Origin: a virus
Length of the DNA stretch: 57,326 nucleotides
Strand: one strand, 5' to 3'
Virus record (IMG/VR): IMGVR_UViG_3300045146_000200
Location: 1-57,326 of that record
Below, in pieces: positions 7,476 to 15,385 of the stretch (within the stretch, counting starts at the first letter, position 1; each line of letters begins with the position of its first letter). The notes beneath the pieces were generated by a model that had not been told where the DNA came from, searched no databases, and worked only from the letters and a program-made list of their open reading frames with translations. The translations under genes were made by a program, and so were the position numbers.

Positions 7476-8332
7476 CAAAAAAGCTCCTTCTGTTGGGGGA
7501 CGGAAACTCTCTTGCGGAAGTACGGGCATGACCCGTCTCTCGCAAATCCGCAATACTTCTCGCAACAAATCCAGTGCTCGTCGTTGGCCGGGAGAAATAC
7601 CTCGGCCTCAATCGCTCTGATTGCCGCACCGATCTTCGCCAGGATAACGTTGATATCCTCCTGGCTCCGGTCCGATACCTGCATGTCATAGACCGGCCCA
7701 GACTTCAGGCCGACAATCGTATCGAGCGCAACAGCGGTCGGCATCTTTCCGCAAATCACATTGTACGCGAGGGTGTACATGCTGAGTTGCTGGTCATTGA
7801 CTACTTTCCCGGCCTGCGGTCTACGTCCTGCCGTCTTGAGGTCTCGGATGACGCCGGATTCCTCGACCACGTCCATGCGTCCAGCGATCTTGTACGGCAG
7901 GTCGTTCATGGTCAATACCCAAGGCCATTCGATGCCCGGGTGGCCGCCAGGAAGTTCCTTGGCCGGATTGATTGCTGGTGCAATCTCCTCGGCATGGCAG
8001 ACGCACATGCCCACGGCCTTGTCCACGACTTCCCCCTGGGCTTTCGCTGGCGTCTTACCTTCTTCGGGATCGATGTAGACCCCGGATTCCATCTCGTTTT
8101 TCTCCCACGTCTCGTTCACGGTCTGGGCGGCGGCATCCTTCACGTCGTCACCTTTTAGGATCGTATCTGCCAACTTCGCTCGAAGCGTGTTGGCGGCGAC
8201 GACATGAACTGACGTGCCGAGGATGAGTGCCGCGCTGGACGGCTCCTTGTCCCCGCAGATGTATCGGCGGCGATATTTCTCGCCGCACATGAACATCAGT
8301 TCCAAGTGTGAGTTGTGTATGGTTTGGTTCAT
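7475..8332 (-). CDS. PD-(D/E)XK (RecB/Cas4-like) exonuclease, predicted leaderless
   Basis: 285 residues from MNQTIHNSHLELMF. The nuclease core is seen as GRMDVVEESGVIRDLKTA (~150-167, G-x2-D...D-x-K-T), followed by the QLSMYTLAY helix characteristic of RecB-type nucleases. Cysteines at the front (MFMCGEKYRRR) and the end (CCEKYCGFARDGSCPYF) suggest a Cas4/AddB-like Fe-S or zinc cap. It pairs with the RecT-like protein downstream. The promoter -10 lies only 7 bases before this ATG, so the mRNA probably begins at or next to the start codon. An ATG nine bases upstream (8341) falls inside the -10 region and is disfavoured. Confidence 0.85.
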   Translation of the reverse strand: MNQTIHNSHLELMFMCGEKYRRRYICGDKEPSSAALILGTSVHVVAANTLRAKLADTILKGDDVKDAAAQTVNETWEKNEMESGVYIDPEEGKTPAKAQGEVVDKAVGMCVCHAEEIAPAINPAKELPGGHPGIEWPWVLTMNDLPYKIAGRMDVVEESGVIRDLKTAGRRPQAGKVVNDQQLSMYTLAYNVICGKMPTAVALDTIVGLKSGPVYDMQVSDRSQEDINVILAKIGAAIRAIEAEVFLPANDEHWICCEKYCGFARDGSCPYFRKRVSVPQQKELF

Positions 8333-8339
8333 GCGTGGC

Positions 8340-8368
8340 ATCCTATCACAGTTGCGATTCGATTTCAA
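8340..8368 (-). promoter_or_regulatory. Leftward sigma70-type promoter for exonuclease-RecT operon
   Basis: On the minus strand TTGAAA (8363-8368), 17 bp spacer, TAGGAT (8340-8345). The expected start (about 8333) falls beside the exonuclease ATG at 8332, giving a leaderless or nearly leaderless message. It faces a second TTGAAA promoter 31 bp away. Confidence 0.7.
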
Positions 8369-8371
8369 CAC

Positions 8372-8389
8372 AAATTGCATGAAATTGCA
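8372..8389. promoter_or_regulatory. Operator-like direct repeat between divergent promoters
   Basis: AAATTGCA occurs at 8372-8379 and again at 8382-8389, a 10-bp period equal to one helical turn. The same bases also give an inverted repeat, TTGCA-N6-TGCAA. The site lies between the -35 boxes of the two divergent promoters, where a regulator could control both the recombination and the rightward operon. Confidence 0.5.
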
Positions 8390-8398
8390 AAAAATCAC

Positions 8399-8427
8399 TT
8401 GAAATCGATTCCGTGGTGTGCTATCAT
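8399..8427 (+). promoter_or_regulatory. Rightward sigma70-type promoter for the 8.5-16 kb operon
   Basis: TTGAAA (8399-8404), 17 bp, TATCAT (8422-8427); expected start about 8434. The first gene (GTG at 8472) follows after a leader of about 38 bases. Confidence 0.7.
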
Positions 8428-8471
8428 CCCGTCCTATTGGCTGTGGCATATCACCCTGGCGGAAGTGAATC

Positions 8472-8789
8472 GTGAGCCCATTCGCACAGCGAGCCTACGA
8501 GAAGATTCGAGCGCAGATCCTGCACGAGCGAGTCAATCCACCTGACCCGCACAAGTTCTCCGTGGCGTATCGCATGAAGGTCGTAGACGTCGCCCCGTTC
8601 GGTATGCCATCCAGCCTGCGGGGGGTGATAGAGGATTGTTATGTCGGGCGATTCGCATACCGACCTTGTATGCGATGCCACAAGTTGATCTGGACTGTCC
8701 CCGAGGTCCGCACCTGTGCGAGATGTCAGAACAGTAATCGGCTCATTCATGGTAAACCGGCGCGGCTGGTCGGGACGGCAGAGGAGTAG
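8472..8789 (+). CDS. Hypothetical protein with C-terminal zinc ribbon
   Basis: 105 residues from a GTG start preceded by GGAAG. The N-terminal half is mixed helix and strand. The second half has CMRCHKLIW and CARCQNSNR (about residues 66-85), a two-CxxC zinc ribbon. It is the first gene of the long rightward operon, where early host-takeover or regulatory proteins are common. No family is recognised. Confidence 0.7.
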   Translation: MSPFAQRAYEKIRAQILHERVNPPDPHKFSVAYRMKVVDVAPFGMPSSLRGVIEDCYVGRFAYRPCMRCHKLIWTVPEVRTCARCQNSNRLIHGKPARLVGTAEE

Positions 8790-8792
8790 CGT

Positions 8793-9005
8793 ATGTTCTG
8801 GGGGGAGATCAAAGACGAGGAGATGGCGATGCTGAAGGCTCTCTTGACGGAGGCCGCGTGCCGCATCTATGAGTCGGCTGGAAGGCCAACAAGAGAGACC
8901 GGCGCTTTCTACCATCACCTCGGCATGGTAACGGCGGCGGAGATTGTTCGGGGCATCGCTCGCAATTCGGATGAGATCCGCAAGATTTTGAGGAGTGCAA
9001 AATGA
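8793..9005 (+). CDS. Hypothetical small helical protein
   Basis: 70 residues, start set by GAGGAG-TAGCGT-ATG. Mostly helical (DEEMAMLKALLTEAACRIYE, TAAEIVRGIARNSDEIRKIL). It ends in an ATGA-type 4-base overlap with the methyltransferase that follows. No function can be assigned. Confidence 0.65.
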   Translation: MFWGEIKDEEMAMLKALLTEAACRIYESAGRPTRETGAFYHHLGMVTAAEIVRGIARNSDEIRKILRSAK

Positions 9006-9733
9006 CTTGGGTTGACGACCTCAAGACCAAGGAGTGGCAGCTTTACTCTCAGCATGGCGAGGATGGGATCTCGCTCACTATCCTGCCGCACCTGTGCAGG
9101 AGAGGCGTCGCCCTGGAAATTGGCGCGGGCAATGGCGACCAGAACAATACCCGCATTCTCAGCGATGTCTGCGGATGGCTGTGCTACTGTTTCGACGGCA
9201 AGTGGGGGAATGAGCGCGTCAACAAAGTACACGTCACCAGAGACAATATGAAGGATGTCGTCAAATGGGCCAAATTCGGTGGCAATGACCCATTCGACGT
9301 GGTTTCCATAGACGTAGACGGCGTTGACTGGTGGCTCTGGAAGGCCTTCCTTGAAACTGGCGCGCGCCCGGGTCTGTGCATTCTGGAGTACAACGGAGCG
9401 GTCAGAGGAGACGTAGCCGTGACCGTTCCCTACTCGGATAACTTCCAGTGGGATGGGACGGACTACCATGGGGCGAGTTTGCTGGCCTTCGAGATGCTTG
9501 GACTACAGTACGCGTATCGGCTCGTCTACTGTGAGTCATCGGGGACTAACGCCTTCTTTGTGCATGAGAAGTGCTTGAAAGGCATCGAAGCGCCTAAACT
9601 CCACGATCTCTATCGCCGTCGTCACGTCGAGTTCGGGTGGCGACCCGATCTGCCGTGGCAATACGTGTTCTCCGAACTCGGCACTTCCGAGCTACGGCCG
9701 TTCACAAGGCAGGAAATAGGAGCGTTCGCATGA
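9002..9733 (+). CDS. FkbM-like class I SAM-dependent methyltransferase
   Basis: 243 residues. The N-terminus has YSQHGEDGISL (~16-26), a hallmark of FkbM-type and related sugar methyltransferases. The SAM loop is VALEIGAGNGDQNNT (~36-50), and the strand-4 acidic segment is FDVVSIDVDGVDWWLW (~98-113). These proteins methylate sugar hydroxyls in capsules, LPS or natural products. Overlaps of four bases with both neighbours indicate an operon. With the TylF-type and other methyltransferases here it could decorate a phage-directed glycan; the substrate is unknown. Confidence 0.75.
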   Translation: MTWVDDLKTKEWQLYSQHGEDGISLTILPHLCRRGVALEIGAGNGDQNNTRILSDVCGWLCYCFDGKWGNERVNKVHVTRDNMKDVVKWAKFGGNDPFDVVSIDVDGVDWWLWKAFLETGARPGLCILEYNGAVRGDVAVTVPYSDNFQWDGTDYHGASLLAFEMLGLQYAYRLVYCESSGTNAFFVHEKCLKGIEAPKLHDLYRRRHVEFGWRPDLPWQYVFSELGTSELRPFTRQEIGAFA

Positions 9734-10134
9734 TCGGCACCAAAGAGCAATGGGAAGCGGTGGTTCGTGGCGTTGGCGAGGTGGTCGCACTGAACTGCGT
9801 CGATGATGGCAAGTACTGGCGATACGACACCCTCTGGCATTCCCCCGATGGCTCGTTCGGGTTCGATACCGTGTTTGTCAAAAAGGACACTCCGTGGTGT
9901 GACGATGCGAAGGATGCCGTAGTCACCAATGCCATCCTCGAAATGACGAAGGCCCCCAATGCCCAGGCGGCCTATCTGTATCTGATTAAGCCGTTCTACG
10001 AGTGCCAGGACCCCGAGAACGAGGACATCAATACGTTCGTCAAGTTGGCCGAGGCTGGATTGCGCAAGTTCGGCCTGACAGAAGATCCGATGCCATGGGA
10101 GGTGGAGAGTGAATCCGACCGCGCCCAAAGTTGA
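9730..10134 (+). CDS. Hypothetical protein
   Basis: 134 residues from an ATG overlapping the methyltransferase stop. Composition suggests a compact alpha/beta protein: VVALNCVDDGKYWRYDTLWH, a strand-rich middle, then helices. The end overlaps the next gene's GTG start by 26 bases. Not recognised; no cysteine motif, membrane segment or repeat is seen. Confidence 0.65.
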   Translation: MIGTKEQWEAVVRGVGEVVALNCVDDGKYWRYDTLWHSPDGSFGFDTVFVKKDTPWCDDAKDAVVTNAILEMTKAPNAQAAYLYLIKPFYECQDPENEDINTFVKLAEAGLRKFGLTEDPMPWEVESESDRAQS

Positions 10135-10345
10135 CGCACAGAAGTTCATCAAGGAATGGCAGCGAGGCGTTCCCGTGAAGGACATTGCCGCGGCGTTCAA
10201 GATTGACCCCGTGCGTGTCCGGGCGATTGCGCACGTCCTGCGAAGCCATGGCGTAAACCTCGAGTTGCGCAAGCCAGGACGGCCTCCAAACGAGTTGGAC
10301 ACCAAGGGACGTTCGTACGAAGACCTGGCCAAGATGACGAGGTGA
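10109..10345 (+). CDS. Small helix-turn-helix protein
   Basis: 78 residues from GTG 10109, which has a good Shine-Dalgarno (GGGAGGTGGAGA). Residues ~14-43 read as a helix-turn-helix: EWQRGVPVKDIAAAFKI then DPVRVRAIAHVLRSHG, as in resolvase or transposase-type recognition domains. The C-terminus is short, basic and Pro-rich. Likely a DNA-binding regulator of the early operon; operator unknown. It overlaps the preceding gene by 26 bases. Confidence 0.7.
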   Translation: MNPTAPKVDAQKFIKEWQRGVPVKDIAAAFKIDPVRVRAIAHVLRSHGVNLELRKPGRPPNELDTKGRSYEDLAKMTR

Positions 10346-10351
10346 TAAATC

Positions 10352-10540
10352 ATGGGGAGGCTTTCATTCCGTGTCAGTTTCAACGACGTGAAGTGGAAAT
10401 GGATGAGGTGCCTTCGGTGTGGTCGGAAGTTCTGGACGCACAAAGGGCGGCGCATCTGCTCGAAGCACAACAAGATTACTCGGTCCGGAGTAATTGCCCC
10501 AAAAGTCTATCGAAATATCCAGGAGGGAAAACATGCGTAA
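10352..10540 (+). CDS. Small zinc-finger protein
   Basis: 62 residues, basic. A treble-clef or ribbon-like motif is visible: CLRCGRKFWTHKGRRICSKH (residues ~20-39), a C-x2-C...C-x2-H arrangement. GAGGTGATAAATC precedes the ATG. The stop overlaps the start of the heptose kinase gene by 8 bases. It may bind nucleic acid; function unknown. Confidence 0.68.
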   Translation: MGRLSFRVSFNDVKWKWMRCLRCGRKFWTHKGRRICSKHNKITRSGVIAPKVYRNIQEGKHA

Positions 10541-11513
10541 GGTGAGCCAAGAGGCTATTGCTCAGGCCGTCGAGGTGATACGAAGTGAAGACGGTATTGC
10601 CCCGCGCGTTGCCATCGCCGGGGATCTCATTCTGGACAGATACGTCATGGGGACTGTCAGCCGTATCAGCCCGGAGGCCCCTGTGCCGGTGTTCGATGTC
10701 GTGGAAGAGTACTACAGGCCGGGTGGGGCAGGGAACGTGGCGATGAACTGCCGAGACCTTGGTGCAAACGAGTGGTTGTATGCGGCTTTCTCCGGCACAT
10801 ATACTTGGCGAGAGATCGCGGCCATTGACAGACGGTACGTGAGTCATTACCTCGCGTCCTCTTCCAAGCCGCCGATCATGAAGACCAGGTACATGGCTGG
10901 GCAGCATCAACTCCTCCGCGTGGACAGGGACTACGGGGTGGAACTCTGCGAGAATTCCAGGAACGCCTTTTTGTGCAACATCAACGGGATCAGCAATCTC
11001 ACGCTCATCATTTCCGATTACAACAAGGGCACGCTGGACGGTATGCGCGAGGATATAGTCCGTATCGCCAAGAAGCAGAACTGCCTCGTCCTTGTGGACA
11101 GCAAGTCGCCCACATGGAGCTTCTACACCCGGTCTGACGTATTCATGCCGAACCGCAAGGAGTTCGAGGCTGTCCGGGGGAAATGCAGGGACTTGCAACA
11201 CATCGCTGACGAGGCCGAGATTACCAAGGACTTCGAGACGATCATTGTCACCCTCGGGTCTGATGGAATGCTCTTGTGCCAGAAGGGGCAAGAGCCGGTT
11301 CACATTGAAGCGACGGCAAGGGCGGTGTTCGATGTTTGCGGCGCGGGGGATACAGCTATCGCCGCTCTTGCCGTCCTTCTTCAACTTGGATGCGGCATGG
11401 AAGCGGCGACGTGGGGGGCGAATCTGGCCGCAGGGATCAAGGTGGAAAAGATTGGGACGGCTACAGTCACTCGGGAAGAATGGAGGAAGGCATGCAATGA
11501 AACTCACACTTGA
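10533..11513 (+). CDS. hldA: Heptose-7-phosphate kinase, HldE kinase-domain type (PfkB family)
   Basis: 326 residues, start fixed by CAGGAGGGAAAAC-ATG. HldE/HldA kinases phosphorylate D-glycero-beta-D-manno-heptose 7-phosphate at C1. Seen here: GDLILDRYVMG (~25-35), RPGGAGNVAMNCRDLGA (~62-78), SDYNKGTL, VDSKSPTWS, TPN-like MPNRKEFE and the PfkB signature FDVCGAGDTA near 270 with its catalytic Asp. The order closely follows the HldE N-terminal domain, and the C-terminal nucleotidyltransferase domain of bifunctional HldE is absent. Together with the GmhA-like protein it gives two early ADP-heptose steps. An ADP-heptose-forming nucleotidyltransferase might be the protein at 31.06 kb, which is uncertain. 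Confidence 0.88.
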   Translation: MRKVSQEAIAQAVEVIRSEDGIAPRVAIAGDLILDRYVMGTVSRISPEAPVPVFDVVEEYYRPGGAGNVAMNCRDLGANEWLYAAFSGTYTWREIAAIDRRYVSHYLASSSKPPIMKTRYMAGQHQLLRVDRDYGVELCENSRNAFLCNINGISNLTLIISDYNKGTLDGMREDIVRIAKKQNCLVLVDSKSPTWSFYTRSDVFMPNRKEFEAVRGKCRDLQHIADEAEITKDFETIIVTLGSDGMLLCQKGQEPVHIEATARAVFDVCGAGDTAIAALAVLLQLGCGMEAATWGANLAAGIKVEKIGTATVTREEWRKACNETHT

Positions 11514-11754
11514 AGGTCAATCCCTTGGCTCATCTCCCGCTCGAAGGGTCTGCGTCGAGGAGTACTGTGATAGTTGGGATGCTGCCGCGCTCGTCGAGAA
11601 CTTCCAGTCACTCATGCTGGCTTGGGGATATCCTCCAGACGTGGTTGACGAGGCATTCCTGAGTGCCCGGCGAGTTGGTATTACCAGCAAAGAGCGGCAC
11701 GATATGACCAACATCGCCCCGAAAATCCTGCACAGAAAGGGAGGTAGAACATGA
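11497..11754 (+). CDS. Hypothetical small protein
   Basis: 85 residues starting MKLTLEGQSLGSS, with GGAGGAAGG upstream inside the end of the kinase gene (17-base overlap). Middle part helical (DAAALVENFQSLMLAWG). Contains two cysteines near residues 19-24, no clear metal site. It ends in an ATGA overlap with the next gene. Not recognised. Confidence 0.6.
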   Translation: MKLTLEGQSLGSSPARRVCVEEYCDSWDAAALVENFQSLMLAWGYPPDVVDEAFLSARRVGITSKERHDMTNIAPKILHRKGGRT

Positions 11755-11975
11755 AGATCAAAATCAATGGGAGGGGGGTGCTGGAGATTGAACGCAAGGG
11801 TACCATGAAAGCGCAGTTGTGCCCGTATGACAGTAACGCAAATAGACTGTGTGGCGACTTGTGCCCGTTGTTCCAGGAGCCGGAGTATGACGAGACCCAT
11901 ACGATAATCACATTCGCCATCTGCAAGACCATTTTTCTCGTTGCTCCCGAGGATTTCACGGACGAAAGGAAGTAG
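11751..11975 (+). CDS. Hypothetical Cys-containing protein
   Basis: 74 residues. Beta-rich N-terminus (MKIKINGRGVLEIERKG), then four cysteines in LCPYDSNANRLCGDLCPLF and AICKT, probably one metal site. Starts in a 4-base overlap with its upstream neighbour. Small phage proteins with a CP-x5-7-C-x2-C-P pattern are common and uncharacterised. Confidence 0.62.
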   Translation: MKIKINGRGVLEIERKGTMKAQLCPYDSNANRLCGDLCPLFQEPEYDETHTIITFAICKTIFLVAPEDFTDERK

Positions 11976-11977
11976 CC

Positions 11978-12748
11978 ATGGAACACGGATGGTGGTTGAT
12001 GGGTGACTACGCCGACAAAAACCGTGATGCCGTTGCCTTTTCATCTATAGCAATTTCTCGCGGTCCGGCACGATCTGGCGGAAATGTTGCTGACGTGCGC
12101 GGCGCAACCAAGTCCTGGCAGGAGGCCCTAGCGTGGGTGCGGGACGGGAAGCTGCCGAAAAATGCCGCCGAGCCGGAGCGCGCCGAACGTAGGCAGTCGC
12201 CCGCAAGTGCCGACGTTGAGTGGCAAAGCCTCGCGTGCGATCTGCTGCGGCTACTGTTACCTAGCCGAGTACACGGCTGCCTGTGCGCGAAATGTTTGCG
12301 CGACGAGATTGCGCTGTATCCCCGGCCAACCACCAAGACATTGAACGATACGGCTCCTGCTCCCGAGCGCGCCACAGAGGTATCCCCCGCGGATACTTCT
12401 GGCGACGCGGAGAGACAGGTTATTCCGCGAGAGCGGGAGCCGTCCTCCGCGTCCGACGCGCACTTTGAGTATTGGTTCTCCCGGAAGTTCGGCATAATTC
12501 CGCCAGAGTCGTCTGGCTCATGGACCGAACGCAAGCTCTGGCTGCATCGCCATGATGCCGCTAATTTGGCCTGGGACGAACAGCAACAACGTTCTGATGA
12601 ACGCGCGGTCAGGGCGTTCGTGCGGGGAGCGAACTTTGAACGCTCACAGTCTAGGTGCACACCAGCCGATCTTGAGGATATGGGCCGCCTGCTTCTGACG
12701 GAGGGCAACCTCGGGGAGGAGCCGAAGCCCGGAAAGGAGCGAGCATGA
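11978..12748 (+). CDS. Hypothetical protein, mosaic and partly disordered
   Basis: 256 residues. An N-terminal piece is followed by an Ala/Arg/Glu-rich linker, a short Cys motif HGCLCAKCLRD near residue 100 and a second disordered linker. The C-terminal helical segment, RKLWLHRHDAANLAWDEQQQ (~185-204), resembles the generic tails of small phage proteins of the 'A..AW..R' type. The ATG has AGGAAGTAGCC upstream, and the stop overlaps the next ATG by 4. No function is assigned. The patchwork look suggests domain fusion. Confidence 0.6.
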   Translation: MEHGWWLMGDYADKNRDAVAFSSIAISRGPARSGGNVADVRGATKSWQEALAWVRDGKLPKNAAEPERAERRQSPASADVEWQSLACDLLRLLLPSRVHGCLCAKCLRDEIALYPRPTTKTLNDTAPAPERATEVSPADTSGDAERQVIPREREPSSASDAHFEYWFSRKFGIIPPESSGSWTERKLWLHRHDAANLAWDEQQQRSDERAVRAFVRGANFERSQSRCTPADLEDMGRLLLTEGNLGEEPKPGKERA

Positions 12749-12987
12749 AGCGGCGCATAGATCCAGTACCGGAATGGGAAGAGGAACCTGTCCGCTGCGA
12801 TGATGGCGCCGGCGGGATCGTGTGGTGCGGAAGGTTCCGGTATCTCGGGCGCATGGCTAATGGGGAAGAATACGAAGACGTTGACGTTGACGAAAAGAAC
12901 CCGCCGCTCGACATACCGAATGCTGTCCCGGTCTGTGTAGACGGAACGTGGTATTGGGATGATGAGCCGGGAAAGGAGCGAACATGA
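12745..12987 (+). CDS. Hypothetical acidic protein
   Basis: 80 residues, acidic (DVDVDEKNPP), with strands around IVWCGRFRYLGRM and a C-terminal WYWDDEP. GGAAAGGAGCG precedes the ATG. Overlaps both neighbours by four bases. Not recognised. Confidence 0.6.
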   Translation: MKRRIDPVPEWEEEPVRCDDGAGGIVWCGRFRYLGRMANGEEYEDVDVDEKNPPLDIPNAVPVCVDGTWYWDDEPGKERT

Positions 12988-13298
12988 GCGTTTACGTTGA
13001 CCCGATGCAACCGTGCATCCCCAACGAGAGGTGGCCTCGACGGCAGGTTGCTCATATGTGGGCTGACACTCAGGGCGAGTTACACGCCATGGCCGCGCGG
13101 CTCAGTTTGCGGTTGAAGTGGCACCAGCCAAGTAAGCCGTGTCCATCGGGACACTACGACTTGACAGACTGTATGCGAATCTGCGCGATCCGCTTGGGTG
13201 CCATCGAGCTTACGCGAGAGCAAGCCGTGGAGTCGTGGGAGGAACTTAGGGAGTTTGGGCCGGAAGCGAAGTTGCGAACGGGGGATAAGCGAGCATGA
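12984..13298 (+). CDS. DUF4031 family protein
   Basis: 104 residues. The sequence MSVYVDPMQPCIPN, AHMWADTQGELHAMAARLSL and HYDL-type PSGHYDLTD matches the DUF4031 pattern (VYVDP...W..S/HL.AD...ELH.FA..LGL...W.Q...HYD). The family is common in phages and bacteria; function unknown, sometimes suspected nuclease-like. The gene overlaps its upstream neighbour by four bases. Confidence 0.8.
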   Translation: MSVYVDPMQPCIPNERWPRRQVAHMWADTQGELHAMAARLSLRLKWHQPSKPCPSGHYDLTDCMRICAIRLGAIELTREQAVESWEELREFGPEAKLRTGDKRA

Positions 13299-13331
13299 GC
13301 GACACACTGTTAAACCCCAAAGGAGGAAGCC

Positions 13332-13511
13332 ATGAATCGACGCAAGATGCTGGCGATCAATAGTTGTTCCGACTGTCCCCATTTGGGGTACGACGGGCGG
13401 CGTACGGTGTGTTGTGAAGCCTCCACAAAGACTGGCAATCGCAAAATTCGTCCAGGCTATCGCATTCCTGTTTGGTGCCCACTGCCTGATGCGCCGGAGG
13501 AGAAAGCATGA
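13332..13511 (+). CDS. Small Cys-rich (zinc-binding type) protein
   Basis: 59 residues, MNRRKMLAINSCSDCPHLGY..., too short for usual cut-offs. It has a strong AGGAGGAAGCC before the ATG. Cysteines at CSDCPHLG, VCCEA and WCPLPD form a recurrent small phage metal-binding pattern. It ends in an ATGA overlap with the next gene. A 22-codon reading frame from 13295 could be a leader peptide. Confidence 0.65.
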   Translation: MNRRKMLAINSCSDCPHLGYDGRRTVCCEASTKTGNRKIRPGYRIPVWCPLPDAPEEKA

Positions 13512-13828
13512 CCAGCGAACATGACATTGAAGTCATCCTTCCGTTGGTGGTGACGGTGAAATATTACCCGGGTAGACCCCCTCCTCATTGCTCGAATCCT
13601 GATTCTCCTGGCTACTCGGACCCGGGAGACTCTGATGAAATCGAGATTGTCAATATTCGTTGGCAGAGCGGCAAAACAGTGACCCCGGAACAGGAACAGC
13701 AGATCGCGCACCTGTGTCGTGAAACGGATATCGGATCTCTGTATTCCTGGATCGAGGAACAGCTTCTGGAATCGGCACGCCAGCATTGCATTGATCGCCA
13801 TGACAATCCCCCGGAAGATGACGACTAG
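13508..13828 (+). CDS. Hypothetical protein
   Basis: 106 residues. The N-terminal strand IEVILPLVVTVKYYPG leads to a Pro/Asp/Ser-rich loop (PDSPGYSDPGDSDE), then DEIEIVNIRW and a helical C-terminus. It resembles small phage proteins of the 'V.V.....P' beta type, but none is named with confidence. Starts in the ATGA overlap with the Cys-rich gene. Confidence 0.6.
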   Translation: MTSEHDIEVILPLVVTVKYYPGRPPPHCSNPDSPGYSDPGDSDEIEIVNIRWQSGKTVTPEQEQQIAHLCRETDIGSLYSWIEEQLLESARQHCIDRHDNPPEDDD

Positions 13829-13881
13829 GACGCATTCCGGGAGATGGCAAGGAAAGCGTTTGCGCCCAAGGATGTTGAGCC

Positions 13882-14130
13882 ATGACCAAGCAAAATTGTA
13901 AATCCAAATCCGCGCAGCCATTCCAAGTAGGCGACAAAGTGCTTTGTACGTTCCACCCGGAATGGGCGCATATCGTTCGAGCGGTTACGTTTATCGCTAA
14001 GGACGCCGATTACGGCAGCGGCTGGAGGGTGTGTGCGGACGATGGCTATTTGCATTACAAGTGGCGGTTCGCGATGCCGATTGTTTGGGTCGATTCCGGG
14101 TGGTTCACGAAAATCGAAGGGGGAAAATGA
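13882..14130 (+). CDS. Hypothetical beta-rich protein
   Basis: 82 residues. QPFQVGDKVLCTFHPEWAHIV and GSGWRVCADDG look like a small SH3-like or KOW-like barrel. No Shine-Dalgarno better than a weak GTTGAG is seen. The last bases overlap the MT-A70 start (ATGATG), so translation is coupled to that gene. Confidence 0.55.
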   Translation: MTKQNCKSKSAQPFQVGDKVLCTFHPEWAHIVRAVTFIAKDADYGSGWRVCADDGYLHYKWRFAMPIVWVDSGWFTKIEGGK

Positions 14131-14792
14131 TGCCTGACCTTGACGCGCGTTTTCCAGACTGGCCAACTGGGCTTTTCCGGTGCATCGTCGCTGACCCACC
14201 GTGGCAGATGAAGTTTGGCGAAGACCGTCACCGCGATAGGCGGCCATCAACCGGGAGCCCGAAGGGGACATGGAGCAACCCGCGAATGGATTACCCGACC
14301 ATGACGCTTCCCGAAATTGAGGCGATGCCGGTCGCAGAAGTGGCCGACAAGGACGCGCACCTGTACCTTTGGACGATCAATCGCTACATCGAGCAGGCAT
14401 ACCGCGTGGCGCGGGCGTGGGGGTTCCGCCCCGTGTGCTTGCTGACGTGGGCCAAGGCGCCGCGAGGTTTGGGGCTGGGTGGAATTTTCGTTCAGACAAC
14501 GGAACATATCCTGTTCGCACGACGAGGAATGCTGAAGGCTTTGCGCCGCGAGCCGTCAACGTGGTGGAACTGGACGAGGCCGGAAGTCGCAACAGGGCCG
14601 AAACACTCGCGTAAGCCGGAGGATTTTCAGGCGCTGGTGGAGACTGTGAGTCCTGGTCCCCGACTTGAACTGTTCGCCCGCCGTCTGCGGCCCGGATGGA
14701 CTTGCTGGGGAAACGAAGTAGACGGGCACACGGCACAGAGTGTATCCGGTCCTGCCAGCCTGAAGTCTATGTCGCAAGGGGAACTGTTCTAA
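14127..14792 (+). CDS. MT-A70 family DNA N6-adenine methyltransferase
   Basis: 221 residues. The catalytic motif DPPW (residues ~23-26 in IVADPPWQM) and downstream HLYLWTINRYIEQAYRV, PVCLLTWAK, GGIFVQTTEHILFAR and ELFARRLRPGWTCWGNE give the MT-A70 order. Phage members methylate adenine in DNA, often to evade host restriction. Two ATGs (14127, 14130) are possible; GGGGGAAA precedes both. A second, unrelated adenine methylase (D12 class) lies at 21.8 kb. Confidence 0.9.
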   Translation: MMPDLDARFPDWPTGLFRCIVADPPWQMKFGEDRHRDRRPSTGSPKGTWSNPRMDYPTMTLPEIEAMPVAEVADKDAHLYLWTINRYIEQAYRVARAWGFRPVCLLTWAKAPRGLGLGGIFVQTTEHILFARRGMLKALRREPSTWWNWTRPEVATGPKHSRKPEDFQALVETVSPGPRLELFARRLRPGWTCWGNEVDGHTAQSVSGPASLKSMSQGELF

Positions 14793-14809
14793 CTTACCGG
14801 AGGTTGATT

Positions 14810-15058
14810 ATGAAGACTGAAGAGGAGTTTTTCGCCGCAGTCGAGACCGTGGAAAGGAATGGTCGCATAATTACCCTCGCAGATCATGTGTGCGGAAACT
14901 GCGATTCGCCAGCTCGCGTCCTGATCGAAAATCGAGATACATTACGGCGCGTTTATCTGTGCGGCCTGTGCCTAGCTCGATTTGAGAAGCGTGACTTCAC
15001 CGGCCTTCCGGCGTGTGCCGGGTGCTTCAAGAGGCCACTACCTGCGTTCATGGAGTGA
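14810..15058 (+). CDS. Small zinc-ribbon protein
   Basis: 82 residues starting MKTEEEFFAAVET after CCGGAGGTTGATT. Three CxxC pairs, CGNC, CGLC and CAGC, indicate one or two zinc sites. Function unknown; it fits the large set of short Cys-rich proteins of this genome. Confidence 0.68.
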   Translation: MKTEEEFFAAVETVERNGRIITLADHVCGNCDSPARVLIENRDTLRRVYLCGLCLARFEKRDFTGLPACAGCFKRPLPAFME

Positions 15059-15061
15059 ACT

Positions 15062-15313
15062 ATGAAACACATTTACCAGTCCTTTTCAGAGATTGCGGAA
15101 ACGTTCACCCGGGGCGAGTCTTGGACACATTGCATGAGCAAGCATTCGAGGAACGAATGCGAACCATGGCAACATGGCGTCCATGAGTTCGCTCATTGGT
15201 TGGACGCTTGCGGAGTCAAAATCGTCGAGAACCCGGAAATTTTCGATGTTCTGTGGGACAAGGCGAGAACGTACAAGCCTGACAGTTATATGGAATGCCC
15301 GAAACGCTCATAG
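15062..15313 (+). CDS. Hypothetical small protein
   Basis: 83 residues, rich in His, Trp and Glu (HGVHEFAHWLDACGVKI), perhaps helical with a metal site. Located three bases after the zinc-ribbon gene. Not recognised. Confidence 0.6.
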   Translation: MKHIYQSFSEIAETFTRGESWTHCMSKHSRNECEPWQHGVHEFAHWLDACGVKIVENPEIFDVLWDKARTYKPDSYMECPKRS

Positions 15314-15385
15314 TAGTGACTTTCCTTTTGTATGATCAAGTGCAACGTCTATGTGGCGGCATTACAACCGCAAAGGATGGGTAAC

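Noticed and set aside
10476-11507. Minus-strand open frame opposite the heptose kinase
   Set aside because: The plus frame carries complete PfkB/HldE motifs; the antisense frame has none.
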